Below, piece by piece: positions 9,349 through 18,081 of a DNA stretch of 64,000 bases. Each line of letters starts with the position of its first letter. Position 1 is the stretch's first letter. The notes below the pieces were generated by a model. The model was not told the origin of the DNA, did no database searches, and saw nothing but the letters and a program-made list of their open reading frames with translations. The position numbers were made by a program, and so were the translations under genes. Where the stretch lies: NCBI RefSeq assembly GCF_000621505.1, contig NZ_JHYD01000001.1, positions 1-64,000 on the forward strand. Direction: 5' to 3'. This DNA comes from Ruminiclostridium cellobioparum DSM 1351 = ATCC 15832 (lineage in GTDB: Bacteria; Bacillota; Clostridia; Acetivibrionales; DSM-1351).

Positions 9349-10743
9349 GTGAGAGTAAAATTGATAAAAGGTCTGGGATGTGTACTTTCTTTGGCATTGA
9401 CAGCAAGTGTGTTTGCAGGATGCGGCTCATCTGAGAATGCGGTAAGTACTCAGAGCAGCAGTTCTCAAACTGACAATGTCAAAATGCAGACAGTCCGTGT
9501 ATGGACAAATGATAACCAGTATCAGCCAATTATTGATCCCATAGTAGCGCAATATAACTCGGGAGAAGGAACCAAAGACGGGATAAACATCGAATACAAG
9601 ATATTCGGCGGAGATTACAATGATGTCCTGAAGGTAGCATTGGCTGCAGAGCAAGGTCCCGAAATATATAAATTTGTCGGAACGGTTAAAGAGCCGTTTA
9701 TAAAATCAAAGTGGATGCTGCCGATTGATGATTTGCCGGGCGGTCCCGAATTCCTCAAAAAATATGAGAATATACTCATAAAAGGTTATACCACTTTTGA
9801 CGGAAAGACCTACAGCATACCTTTTAAGGTTTTGAACACCAAGTTTATGTATAACAAGACCTTACTTGAAAAATCAGGTTTTACCGCACCTCCCGAAACC
9901 TGGGACGATGTGGTGGCCTATGCCAGGAAGATCACAGAAGACAATAAGGGCGAAGCCTACGGCTACGGAATACATCTGAAAGATACCGCCTCTTCAGGCA
10001 AATGGTATTTTGCCACACAGTTTGCAACTTCTGTCGGACACATGGGTTACGACTTTAAAGAAGGTAAATTCAAATTTTCAGACTTTACCGGGAATATTGG
10101 CAAAATACTTCAAATGAAGGCTGACGGCAGTATATTCCCCGGCGCCGAAGGAATGGGACTCGATGAATGTGTTGCTCAGTTTGCGGCAGGCAGAATAGCA
10201 ATGATGCCGGGAGTCAGCTGGGACGTTAACGGTGTGGCCAAGCTGGGCTACAAATTTGAAATGGGCGTTTGCGATACTCCTGTTCTAAGCAAGGACAAAA
10301 AATTCAAAGGTTATGCCCAGATTGCAGATGCACTGTGTATTGGACCAAGCGCCGAAAATATGCCTGAAAAAGCTATGAAAGTATATGAACTTGTACAGAG
10401 TGATGAGATTCAGACAGCAATTCAGGAACAGGAAGTTGACTTCATAGCCAGAGAAGATATTCAGCAGAAATCCTCCGGCAATTTCACAAAGGCAGGTACA
10501 AAAGAGTTCGCAGACACCAGCCGTTCATATTTTACACTTACTCCTCCCGACGGCGGCATAACTGTTGAGGGCCAGCCATACCAGAACACCATCATCAATC
10601 TGGTGGCAGGTTCGGATCCTGATATCGCAAAAGTTCTGGCCGATCTCGACAAGCGTTACAACACTGCGCTGGAAAAAGCGGTTGCCGATGGCTTTGATAT
10701 GACGTTGTACATTGATAAGGAATGGGATACCAGCTTTAAATAA
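9349..10743 (+). CDS. Extracellular sugar-binding lipoprotein of an ABC transporter
   Basis: A 464-residue family-1-type solute-binding protein. The signal peptide ends in VFAGC, with lipidation at C25, followed by a serine-rich linker. The body has the typical features of sugar binders (VRVWTNDNQYQP, FDGKTYSIPF, AAGRIAMMPG). The start is GTG 9349 behind AGGAGGT. Two permease genes follow, but no ATPase gene, so it presumably uses a shared MsmX-type ATPase encoded elsewhere. The substrate is not evident; the aldolase at the operon end suggests a sugar acid or related compound. Confidence 0.9.
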   Translation: MRVKLIKGLGCVLSLALTASVFAGCGSSENAVSTQSSSSQTDNVKMQTVRVWTNDNQYQPIIDPIVAQYNSGEGTKDGINIEYKIFGGDYNDVLKVALAAEQGPEIYKFVGTVKEPFIKSKWMLPIDDLPGGPEFLKKYENILIKGYTTFDGKTYSIPFKVLNTKFMYNKTLLEKSGFTAPPETWDDVVAYARKITEDNKGEAYGYGIHLKDTASSGKWYFATQFATSVGHMGYDFKEGKFKFSDFTGNIGKILQMKADGSIFPGAEGMGLDECVAQFAAGRIAMMPGVSWDVNGVAKLGYKFEMGVCDTPVLSKDKKFKGYAQIADALCIGPSAENMPEKAMKVYELVQSDEIQTAIQEQEVDFIAREDIQQKSSGNFTKAGTKEFADTSRSYFTLTPPDGGITVEGQPYQNTIINLVAGSDPDIAKVLADLDKRYNTALEKAVADGFDMTLYIDKEWDTSFK

Positions 10744-10787
10744 TTTAATGAAAAGGGTTGTCTCAAAATAAGGCGACTTCAATAAAT

Positions 10788-10879
10788 GGGAAGCTCCATT
10801 AAAAGTACGCGCCTGAAATTGCAGGTGAAATACAAGTGTTGAGGTGTACGGATTTCAGGCGTGTACTTTACACCTTCCC
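10788..10879 (+). repeat. Long palindromic hairpin between binding-protein and permease genes
   Basis: Outer arms GGGAAG/CTTCCC and inner arms with AAAGTACGCGCCTGAAAT at 10802-10819, complementary to 10851-10868 with one G/T pair. It shares a core (CCTGAAATTGCAGG and GAAGCTCCATTAAAAG) with hairpins at 44775-44982 and 60324-60389. Located after a binding-protein gene, it could stabilise the upstream mRNA or limit read-through, making more binding protein than permease. Confidence 0.7.
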
Positions 10880-10901
10880 GAAAAAATAAGGAGACAAACA
10901 A

Positions 10902-11852
10902 ATGGAACAATTAAATAAATCAGCAGCCTTTGGCTCCTTTGGCGGATACAGGCAGGGTGTAAAAAAAGACAATATTCAGGCTATCCTTATGCTTTTGCCC
11001 ATGTTGATAGGTTTTGCCCTGTTTACCATCTATCCCATGCTATGGCTGATACGCTGGTCAGGCTTTGATTATGACGGTATGACAACTGCTAAATTTATAG
11101 GCTTTGATAACTTCATCAGAGCATTTACACGGGACAGTCATTACTGGGCATCTCTGCTAAATACTTTTTATATTGTGGCAATAAAACTGGCCATTGAAAT
11201 TCCCTTCGCATTATTTCTTGCAGTAGTTCTTAACAGTACAAAAAGAATAAATTCATTTTTCAGAACAATATTTTTTATGCCTGCAATTGTCAGCAGTGCC
11301 ATAGTGGGACTTGTATTCTTTCTTATGTTCGAGCCCTTCAGAGGCTCGGTAAACTATTTGCTTAAAACCTTCGGACTTATCCAGCAGAATATAAACTGGT
11401 TCGGAACACAGTGGCTTGCCGACTGGGTAATCATACTTGCCAGTGTATGGAGAAGTTTCGGGACAAATATGATTTTCTTTATAATGGGACTACAGAATGT
11501 ACCGCAGGAAATTTACGAATGTGCTGAAATTGACGGAGCAGGGGTCTGGAAGAAATTTTCGAAAATTACTCTTCCAATGCTGGCGCCTGTAATGAGGGTA
11601 GTATTGATGCTGGCAATTGTAAACAGCATGAAAATGTCCGACCTTGTACTGGTACTCACAAACGGACAGCCTGGGGGTAAAACAGAGGTTGTAATGTCCT
11701 ATACCTTCAAGTATTTCTTCTCATACGGTGCGGCCGATTCAATAAGCCAGTACGGTTATGCAGCTTCTTTGGCGGTTATTACCGCTATTATTCTGGGGAT
11801 AATCACCGGAGTATATTTTAAAGCTACAAAGAAGTCAAGCGATCTATATTAA
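10902..11852 (+). CDS. Sugar ABC transporter permease (MalF/LacF-like)
   Basis: A 316-residue inner-membrane permease with about six membrane segments. The EAA loop reads EIYECAEIDGAGVWKKFSKI, the site that contacts the ATPase. The N-terminus is a short cytoplasmic extension. An AAGGAG site lies upstream. It is followed after 14 bp by the second permease, and the two would form the heterodimeric channel. Confidence 0.92.
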   Translation: MEQLNKSAAFGSFGGYRQGVKKDNIQAILMLLPMLIGFALFTIYPMLWLIRWSGFDYDGMTTAKFIGFDNFIRAFTRDSHYWASLLNTFYIVAIKLAIEIPFALFLAVVLNSTKRINSFFRTIFFMPAIVSSAIVGLVFFLMFEPFRGSVNYLLKTFGLIQQNINWFGTQWLADWVIILASVWRSFGTNMIFFIMGLQNVPQEIYECAEIDGAGVWKKFSKITLPMLAPVMRVVLMLAIVNSMKMSDLVLVLTNGQPGGKTEVVMSYTFKYFFSYGAADSISQYGYAASLAVITAIILGIITGVYFKATKKSSDLY

Positions 11853-11866
11853 GGGGGGAACATACC

Positions 11867-12709
11867 ATGAAAACAAAAAGTACACTTCTATCCATACCAA
11901 TTTATCTGCTTCTGACCGTATTTGCCGTTATTGTGATATTTCCCATATTCTATATAATATTATCGTCTTTCAAATCAACAGCAGATATATTGACTTCAAC
12001 ATCATTCTTTCCCTCCTCAATAAGTTTTGACAACTATGTACGTGCGTGGAAGCTTTCAAATTTTCAGACTTATATGTGGAACAGCATATTTATGTGCAGC
12101 TTTATTGTAGCAGGAACTATTATTACTTCAATTACTTCGGGTTATGTATTTTCCCGCAGCAGCTTCCGCGGTAAAAATTTGATACTGCTTATCATAACCT
12201 CCTCAATGTTTATTTCGGCAGGGAGCCTGTATCTGTATCCACAGCTTAAAATAGCCAAACTGTTAAATATTAACACCTCTCTTTGGGGAGTAATAATTAT
12301 ATATATTTTTGGAATAAATGTTACAAATCTTTATATTTCAAAAGGTTTTATAGATTCAATACCGAAGGAGATCGATGAAGCGGCAAAGGTTGATGGCTGC
12401 AGCTTTTTCAGAATATTCTACAACATCATTTTCCCATTGACAAAACCTTTGATAGCTACCGTCGGCTTGCTTTCCTTTATGAATTCGTGGAATGACTACC
12501 TGCTGCCAATGGTGTTCACTTTGGGCAACCCAAAGAGCCAGCCTCTGGTGGTTGGGATCATATCAATGAAAAGCAGCGGAGAGACCATTTCTTCATGGGA
12601 TTTGATGATGGCCGGGACAACGATGGCAGTTGTTCCCATGCTGATAGTCTTTGTATGTCTGAATAAGTACTTTGTTGCAGGACTTACCAGCGGTGCCGTA
12701 AAAGGATAA
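11867..12709 (+). CDS. Sugar ABC transporter permease (MalG/LacG-like)
   Basis: A 280-residue partner permease with about six membrane segments and the EAA loop EIDEAAKVDGCSFFRIFYNI. It ends in the GAVKG tail typical of the MalG-type family. A GGGGGG-rich ribosome site precedes ATG 11867. Confidence 0.92.
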   Translation: MKTKSTLLSIPIYLLLTVFAVIVIFPIFYIILSSFKSTADILTSTSFFPSSISFDNYVRAWKLSNFQTYMWNSIFMCSFIVAGTIITSITSGYVFSRSSFRGKNLILLIITSSMFISAGSLYLYPQLKIAKLLNINTSLWGVIIIYIFGINVTNLYISKGFIDSIPKEIDEAAKVDGCSFFRIFYNIIFPLTKPLIATVGLLSFMNSWNDYLLPMVFTLGNPKSQPLVVGIISMKSSGETISSWDLMMAGTTMAVVPMLIVFVCLNKYFVAGLTSGAVKG

Positions 12710-12737
12710 AATAATAAAAAACAGAGGAGTTGTTTTT

Positions 12738-13661
12738 ATGTCTAAATTAATTACAGGAGTTTTACCAGCATTAATTACGCCTATGGATGAACATGGGAAT
12801 ATTTTGGTGGATTCGGCGAAACCGCTCATAGACTGGTATGAGAAGGAAAAGGCCGACGGGCTGTACATGTTGGGCTGGACAGGCGAAGGCATGTATCTGT
12901 CGGTTCAGCAGAGAAAAACCTGGGCCGAAGCGGTCTTAAAAGCAAACAATAACAGGATGCCAATATTCGTTCATGTGGGATATAACGGAAATCTGGATGA
13001 TTCGGTTGAGCTTGCACGGCATGCCCAGGAGCATGGAGCATATGCCGTAGCTTCAGTGGGGATTTCTCCCAGCTCCACGCTTGGTGAAAATGTTGCATAT
13101 TTCAAACGTATATCCGAGGCAGCCCCAAAAACTCCTTTCTATATATACTGGACCTCCAACGGAGAAATGCTCACGGGAGGAGAAAGGGTGGACCCCGAGG
13201 AACTCCTGGAGGCCATGAAGGCTGTTCCTACCTTTAAGGGAATAAAGTTCACAGACAATAACTTCTATATACTTGAAAGATTCAAAAAATATAATCCTGA
13301 TATCAATATACTCACCGGAGCCGACAACCTTGTAATATGCTCCGATATAATGGGTGCAGACGGCAACATAGGTGCGCTTCAGGCAATAACCTGTTATGAT
13401 TTCAAAGTTCTGCTGGAAAAGATGAAGGAAGGAAACTACAAAGAGGCACGGGAAATACAATACCGCACCAATGAAATAGCCGAAGCCTATTCGGTACGGA
13501 ATCTCGGTACAATTCCGGGCATCAAGATCGTTATGGAAAGGGTATACAGCATACCGGCAGGTTATTGTTCACCTGCCAGTCCATATCTCCCGAAGGTTAC
13601 AGATGAGGCTTTGATTGAAAGCTATTTGAAGGTATACAGGGATAACATTATAAAAAGATAA
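12738..13661 (+). CDS. DapA/N-acetylneuraminate lyase family aldolase
   Basis: A 307-residue TIM-barrel class I aldolase. The Schiff-base lysine is K170 in GIKFTD and the catalytic tyrosine is likely Y137 in YIYWTS. GWTGEG (about 46-51) replaces the usual G-T/S-T-GE phosphate-binding loop. This family cleaves or forms pyruvate adducts (dihydrodipicolinate, sialic acid, 2-keto-3-deoxy sugar acids). Being last in a sugar uptake operon argues for a catabolic lyase rather than lysine synthesis. The exact substrate cannot be read from sequence. Confidence 0.85.
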   Translation: MSKLITGVLPALITPMDEHGNILVDSAKPLIDWYEKEKADGLYMLGWTGEGMYLSVQQRKTWAEAVLKANNNRMPIFVHVGYNGNLDDSVELARHAQEHGAYAVASVGISPSSTLGENVAYFKRISEAAPKTPFYIYWTSNGEMLTGGERVDPEELLEAMKAVPTFKGIKFTDNNFYILERFKKYNPDINILTGADNLVICSDIMGADGNIGALQAITCYDFKVLLEKMKEGNYKEAREIQYRTNEIAEAYSVRNLGTIPGIKIVMERVYSIPAGYCSPASPYLPKVTDEALIESYLKVYRDNIIKR

Positions 13662-13713
13662 TTTTACTAATAAAAGAAGGGACTGTTACGGTCTCTTTTT
13701 TTATTAGTAAAAA
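13662..13713 (+). terminator. Terminator of the sugar transporter/aldolase operon
   Basis: A long hairpin: TTTTACTAATAAAA at 13662-13675 pairs with its near-complement ending at 13712, with an inner GGGAC/GTCTC stem and a T run at 13694-13702. The symmetric A/T flanks would let it act on both strands. Confidence 0.8.
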
Positions 13714-13729
13714 TTTTTTTGTATTGCTA

Positions 13730-13782
13730 TTGACCAGTTGAGTCAACGGGATTATAATTATGCCATTGACTCGGCCGGTCGA
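13730..13782 (+). promoter_or_regulatory. Sigma-A promoter with two TetR-type operators
   Basis: TTGACC at 13730-13735 and TATAAT at 13753-13758 are separated by 17 bp. Two sites of the form TTGAC-N7-GTCRA occur at 13730-13746 (over the -35 and spacer) and 13766-13782 (around the start of transcription). Centres are 36 bp apart. They precede a TetR-family gene and its ABC exporter, so autoregulation is the simple reading. Confidence 0.7.
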
Positions 13783-13866
13783 TGAATTCCGGTATATGCA
13801 ACGGTACCGGAATAACTATAAAAACAGGCTGATTGTGAGTTTTGAAACTTGAAAGGAGGCAGTACT

Positions 13867-14508
13867 ATTTATTCTAATTTCTTAAAGCTTGATGAGGAAA
13901 AAAGACAGAGGATCCTCAATGCTGCTATGAAGGAGTTTGCCCGGAAGGGTTATAAAAATGCATCGACCGATAACATGGTAAAGGAGGCGGCAATTTCCAA
14001 AGGTGCTCTGTTTCACTATTTTAAAAATAAGAAGAACTTGTTTATGTTTTTATATAACTACACTCTGGAAATCATAAAAAATGAGATACTGATGAAAATA
14101 GACTTCGGAACAACGGATATTTTTGACAGGAGAAGGCAGGCAGGTTTGCAAAAGATTGAGGTTCACAAAATACATCCTCTGATTTTTGAATTTGTTGCAG
14201 CAGCATACATGGATGATTCCAATGAAATAAAGAATGATATCCGGAGCAGAAATGAAAAACTGATGGTATATGGAAAGAATAAGCTATATGAAGGCATTGA
14301 TATATCCATGTTCCGTGAGAATGTTGATGTGGCCCGGGCCATTGAAATAATAGACTGGACCGGTGAAGGCGTGGCAAATAAAATGATTTCCCGGATAAAA
14401 AATGTACCTTTGGATGAGGTGAATTATGATGAAATGCTGGAGGAAATGGATGTTTATATGAATATGTTAAAAAAGATGTTTTATAAGGATGGAGGGGTTC
14501 ATGAATGA
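13867..14508 (+). CDS. TetR/AcrR family transcriptional regulator with a probable ATT start codon
   Basis: About 214 residues. The N-terminal helix-turn-helix (about residues 14-55) contains EFARKGYKNASTDNMVKEAAISKG. The C-terminal ligand domain is divergent. The start is unusual: the strong Shine-Dalgarno AAAGGAGG at 13852-13859 is followed after 7 nt by ATT at 13867. The only upstream alternative is a TTG at 13849 that lies before this Shine-Dalgarno sequence and has no site of its own. The gene overlaps the next one by 4 nt. It likely represses its own operon through the two upstream operators. Confidence 0.85.
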   Translation: MYSNFLKLDEEKRQRILNAAMKEFARKGYKNASTDNMVKEAAISKGALFHYFKNKKNLFMFLYNYTLEIIKNEILMKIDFGTTDIFDRRRQAGLQKIEVHKIHPLIFEFVAAAYMDDSNEIKNDIRSRNEKLMVYGKNKLYEGIDISMFRENVDVARAIEIIDWTGEGVANKMISRIKNVPLDEVNYDEMLEEMDVYMNMLKKMFYKDGGVHE

Positions 14509-15389
14509 ATGTTATAGAAATAAACAATCTTACAAAAACCTATGGAAAATCAAGAGGTATAATTGATGTAAGTTTTAATGTGGAAGAGGGTGAGGTCTTT
14601 GGCTTTATTGGTCCCAACGGAGCCGGTAAATCCACAACAATAAGGACCTTGCTGTCATTGATATATCCAACCGCAGGCAGTGCAAAAATATTTGGAGCCG
14701 ACTGTATAAAAAATGCCCCTGAAATAGCTAAAGAAGTAGGTTACCTGCCTTCAGAGGTATTTTATTATGACAAGATGAAGGTTATTGATGTGCTGAAATA
14801 TTCCGCCAGCTTCTATAAAAAAGATTGCAGCAAAAGAATAGAGGATTTGGCTGAAATAATGGATCTGGACCTAAAAAAGAGAGTGGATGACTTATCCTTT
14901 GGAAACAAGAAAAAAGTGGGTATAGTACAGGCTCTGCTGCATGAACCCAGGCTCATAATTCTCGATGAACCCACAAGCGGACTGGACCCTCTTATGCAGC
15001 AGAAGTTCTTTGACCTGCTGGAAGAGGAGAATAAAAAAGGTGCTACAATTTTCATGTCCTCCCACGTTCTCAGCGAGGTACAGAGAATGTGCACACGTGT
15101 TGCCATAATCAAGGAAGGCAGGATCATCAAGCTTGAAACCATGAGCAATCTCACCGAAAACAATTATAAAAAATTCAAGCTTGAAATCAATAGCGGAATT
15201 GATAAAAACCATTTCCAGATAAACGGAGTAAGCAACCTTGAGCTAAAGGGCAATATTATCAGCTTCCTGTATAAAGGTAATGTCAATACAATACTGAAAA
15301 GAATAACCGAAATTGATTTGAAAAATGTATGGATAGAAGAACCAAGCCTTGAAGAGATATTTATGCACTACTATGAAAAGGAGGCCTGA
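14505..15389 (+). CDS. ABC transporter ATP-binding protein (drug/bacteriocin export type)
   Basis: A 294-residue ATPase with Walker A GPNGAGKST (about residues 35-43), signature LSFGNKKKVGIVQ (LSFG in place of LSGGQ), and Walker B LIILDEP followed by TSGLDP. The C-terminal extension of about 80 residues is usual for CcmA/DrrA-type exporters. It overlaps the TetR gene by 4 nt and lies just ahead of two ABC-2 permeases. Confidence 0.93.
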   Translation: MNVIEINNLTKTYGKSRGIIDVSFNVEEGEVFGFIGPNGAGKSTTIRTLLSLIYPTAGSAKIFGADCIKNAPEIAKEVGYLPSEVFYYDKMKVIDVLKYSASFYKKDCSKRIEDLAEIMDLDLKKRVDDLSFGNKKKVGIVQALLHEPRLIILDEPTSGLDPLMQQKFFDLLEEENKKGATIFMSSHVLSEVQRMCTRVAIIKEGRIIKLETMSNLTENNYKKFKLEINSGIDKNHFQINGVSNLELKGNIISFLYKGNVNTILKRITEIDLKNVWIEEPSLEEIFMHYYEKEA

Positions 15390-15393
15390 AGGT

Positions 15394-16188
15394 ATGAATA
15401 TATTTCTGCATGAATTGAAGTCCTGCTTCAAATCAATAATTATTTGGGCCTGCTCCATGGCAGCACTTGCAGTAATGTATATTCTGATCTTCAAGGGCCT
15501 GGGCAATGATATTGCAGAGTTTCAGAGCCTGATGGACAGTCTGCCGGAGGTTGTCAAAAAATTGCTCAGTGTGTATGTGGCAAGCTTGTCCACACTTGAG
15601 GGCTTTTATTCCTTTGTATTTGTGTACGTGGCATTGTGCGGTGCCATCCAGGCTATGAATCTTGGGGTTTCCATAATCTCCAAGGAGGTGCGTGAAAAGA
15701 CTGCCGACTTTTTGCTGACAAAGCCTGTAAGCCGTGCGGCAATTATGACCTCAAAAATAGCAGCAGCCTTTGTTTCGCTGGTTATAACCAACATTATTTA
15801 TCTTGCCGTAACCTTACTTGCCACACTTACTGTAAAAACTGATTTCAGCGTAAAGTCAGTAATATTGATTTCCATAACCCTGCTGTTTATACAGTTGATA
15901 TTTATGGCCCTGGGAGTCATCGTAGCGGTTCTTGCAGGTAAAGTCAGATCCGTCATAGCCGTTTCACTCAGCACTGTTTTCGGGTTTTTTATAGTAAACA
16001 TGTTCGGTTCGATAATCGGAGAAGAAACGGTAAGGTATATAACACCCTTCAAATACTTTGATTATGGATATATTGTCAAAAACAATGCATATGAAATGCC
16101 ATATATCATCGTTGGAGCGGCTTTTGTCATTGCAGCGGTTACGGCCAGCTATCTGGTATATACCAGAAAAGACGTACACGCCGTATAA
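15394..16188 (+). CDS. ABC-2 type permease (first copy)
   Basis: A 264-residue membrane protein with about six hydrophobic segments and an ABC-2 permease signature around EVREKTADFLLTKPVSR. The start is ATG 15394, behind GGAGG in the end of the ATPase gene. The permease at 16270 has the same length and shares extended similarity in the same positions (EERDKTTEFLMVKPVSR, YITPFKYFD versus YITPFKYFE), so the two arose by tandem duplication and probably form a heterodimer. Confidence 0.9.
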   Translation: MNIFLHELKSCFKSIIIWACSMAALAVMYILIFKGLGNDIAEFQSLMDSLPEVVKKLLSVYVASLSTLEGFYSFVFVYVALCGAIQAMNLGVSIISKEVREKTADFLLTKPVSRAAIMTSKIAAAFVSLVITNIIYLAVTLLATLTVKTDFSVKSVILISITLLFIQLIFMALGVIVAVLAGKVRSVIAVSLSTVFGFFIVNMFGSIIGEETVRYITPFKYFDYGYIVKNNAYEMPYIIVGAAFVIAAVTASYLVYTRKDVHAV

Positions 16189-16204
16189 GGTATAGGAGTG
16201 AAGA

Positions 16205-16272
16205 AGATTTTCATTACATTTTGTGGCCGCTTATGCGGCTCAAAGCCATACATGGCTTAGGAGGTTAATATG
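16205..16272 (+). repeat. SD-bearing leader element, copy 2 (right half only)
   Basis: The right half of the repeated leader: TTTTCATTACATTTTGTGGC, then CGC TTAT GCGGC, an extra AAGCCATACATGGCTT hairpin, and GGAGGTTAAT at 16260-16269 immediately before ATG 16270. The anti-SD left arm is missing here. The extra hairpin is also present in the copy at 27735-27828. Confidence 0.65.
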
Positions 16273-17064
16273 AACATTTTTATAAGAGAAATGAGGGCGC
16301 ATCGAAAATCTCTTATCTTTTGGAGCATTGGAATGCTTTTCATGATTGTTGCCGGAATGGGAAAGTTTACATCATATACAGGTTCAGGCCAAACAATGAA
16401 AGATATATTGGATAAAATGCCAAAAGTCCTGAAGGCGGTCCTGGGTTTTGGAACTCTGGATGTCACAAGCGCAAGCGGTTTTTATGGCATGCTCTTCCTG
16501 TATCTTTTGATAATGGTTACAATTCATGCGGTCATGCTTGGTGCCAATATTATTGCAAAGGAGGAACGGGATAAGACAACAGAATTTTTAATGGTAAAGC
16601 CTGTTTCGAGATTTACGGTGGTAACGGCAAAATTAACAGCTGCGTTGGTGAACATCCTGGTGCTGAACATTATAACGCTGGTATTCTCAATTGCTATTGT
16701 TAACCAATACGCCAAAGGCGAGCAGGTAAACGATGATATTTTCATCCTTATGGTTGGAATGCTGCTGGCACAGCTGTTGTTCCTTTTCATAGGAAGCGGT
16801 ATAGCCGCTGTCAGCAAAAATCCCAAAGTATCCGCATCAATCGCCACGACAATACTTTTGGTAACCTTTATCATAGCCATTCTGACCGATATGAATGATA
16901 AGCTTGCAGGACTTAAGTATATCACCCCGTTTAAATACTTTGAAGCCCAGCAGCTGTATGAAGGGGGCTTGAAGCCTGTATTTGTCGTATTGTCACTTGT
17001 AATCATCTCCGTAATGTTATGGGTAACCTATACTTTTTACAGGAAAAGAGATTTGAAGGTGTAA
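16270..17064 (+). CDS. ABC-2 type permease (second copy)
   Basis: A 264-residue paralog of the preceding permease with the same topology. Its ribosome site is supplied by the repeated leader element, unlike the upstream copy. Last gene of the TetR-ABC exporter operon; a MITE-like repeat begins right behind its stop codon. Confidence 0.9.
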   Translation: MNIFIREMRAHRKSLIFWSIGMLFMIVAGMGKFTSYTGSGQTMKDILDKMPKVLKAVLGFGTLDVTSASGFYGMLFLYLLIMVTIHAVMLGANIIAKEERDKTTEFLMVKPVSRFTVVTAKLTAALVNILVLNIITLVFSIAIVNQYAKGEQVNDDIFILMVGMLLAQLLFLFIGSGIAAVSKNPKVSASIATTILLVTFIIAILTDMNDKLAGLKYITPFKYFEAQQLYEGGLKPVFVVLSLVIISVMLWVTYTFYRKRDLKV

Positions 17065-17065
17065 T

Positions 17066-17382
17066 TTAAGGTGTGATTTTTTATATCAACTGGTAACTTC
17101 CGTACTAACTTCATGAAATAAGGATGCCCCAAAACAATTACGAAAATTGTATCGCCTCATTTAAAGCGGTTTTGCCGTCGCTCAAACTCGACCTCCTGTC
17201 TCGATTTGAAGCTCAAAGCAACGTCCTGTTGCTTTGCCGGCAAAACCACTTTACCCTCGTCGACAATTTACCGCAATTGTTTTTAACTGTGCATCTTATT
17301 TCATGAAGTTGTCCTCGCGTTACCAGCTGATTCTGATTAAATCTATATGTAAAGCAAAACAAAATTTTAATTAGCACAATAC
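17066..17382. mobile_element. MITE-like palindromic element, inverted relative to the copy at 26024-26244
   Basis: The left part (ATCAACTGGTAACTTCCGTA, then CTAACTTCATGAAATAAG) matches the complement of the right part of the 26-kb element. The right part (GTAAAGCAAAACAAAATTTT, then AATTAGCACAAT) matches the complement of its left end. The centre carries an extra hairpin with GTTTTGCC and GGCAAAAC arms, absent from the other copy. There is no coding capacity, so it would need a transposase in trans. The outer few bases are degraded. Fills the gap between the exporter operon and the MarR gene. Confidence 0.7.
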
Positions 17383-17449
17383 ATTGTTGAAAAAGAAACA
17401 AAAATTTAATATAATGTTGTTGATGCACCAATGGTTGGGAGGACAGGCC

Positions 17450-17923
17450 ATGAACAAAGAAGATCAGCTGGTAATGAGTTTCAGGAACTTATATAACAAG
17501 ATGGTTTGGCTTAATAATTCCAGGATGAAAGACAGTTTTGAGGATTATAAGTCTTCCGAAGTACATTGTATGGAATACATCGGAAGAAATGCGGATTCCA
17601 ACGTGACAAAACTTGCGGAATCCTTTTATATGACCAGCGGTGCAATAAGTAAAATGACCAGGAAGCTCATAAAAAAAGGTGCTATCGAAAGCTACCGGAA
17701 GCCGGGTAACAAGAAAGAAATCTATTTCAGGCTCACTGAAAAAGGACAGGAAATTTATAAAATCCATGAGGAAATGCACAAAGAGTTTCGCGAGCGGGAT
17801 AAAGCCGTATTTGATCAGGTAACCGAGGAACAGCTCGAGAGTATACTTAGCCTGGTGGAAAAGTACAGCAGGCATTTGGATGAAGAAATAAAGAAACAGG
17901 GTGCAGATATTAAATCTGAATAA
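17450..17923 (+). CDS. MarR family transcriptional regulator
   Basis: 157 residues with the winged helix-turn-helix of the MarR family (SNVTKLAESFYMTSGAISKM as recognition region, wing around ESYRKPGNKKEIYFRLTEKG). I chose ATG 17450 because GGGAGGA lies just ahead; upstream in-frame codons lack a site. It is followed by a terminator and then an MFS exporter whose promoter carries a perfect 22-bp palindrome, a likely operator for this protein. Confidence 0.9.
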   Translation: MNKEDQLVMSFRNLYNKMVWLNNSRMKDSFEDYKSSEVHCMEYIGRNADSNVTKLAESFYMTSGAISKMTRKLIKKGAIESYRKPGNKKEIYFRLTEKGQEIYKIHEEMHKEFRERDKAVFDQVTEEQLESILSLVEKYSRHLDEEIKKQGADIKSE

Positions 17924-17950
17924 ATTTTAATAATGAAAATAAAAACACAG

Positions 17951-17984
17951 GCAGCCGACTCTATTGAGAACAGGCTGCATTTTT
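17951..17984 (+). terminator. Terminator after the MarR gene
   Basis: GCAGCC at 17951-17956 pairs with GGCTGC at 17973-17978, followed by a T-rich tract. Confidence 0.75.
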
Positions 17985-18000
17985 ATTGCTGTAATTTTTG

Positions 18001-18057
18001 TTGACAAGGAAGCAAAAATCATGCTACCATAAATTATGTTTCCGAGGAAACATAATT
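18001..18057 (+). promoter_or_regulatory. Promoter of the MFS gene with a perfect palindromic operator
   Basis: TTGACA at 18001-18006 and TACCAT at 18025-18030 (18-bp spacer). The palindrome ATTATGTTTCC / GGAAACATAAT (18033-18043 and 18046-18056, 2-bp centre) lies at the expected transcription start. This is where a MarR-type repressor dimer would block initiation. Confidence 0.7.
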
Positions 18058-18081
18058 ATAACTTTTGAGAGGAGAACTTAC

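Noticed and set aside
17066-17382. Repetitive stretch as a CRISPR array
   Set aside because: The repeats are inverted, not direct and regularly spaced, and no cas genes are present.
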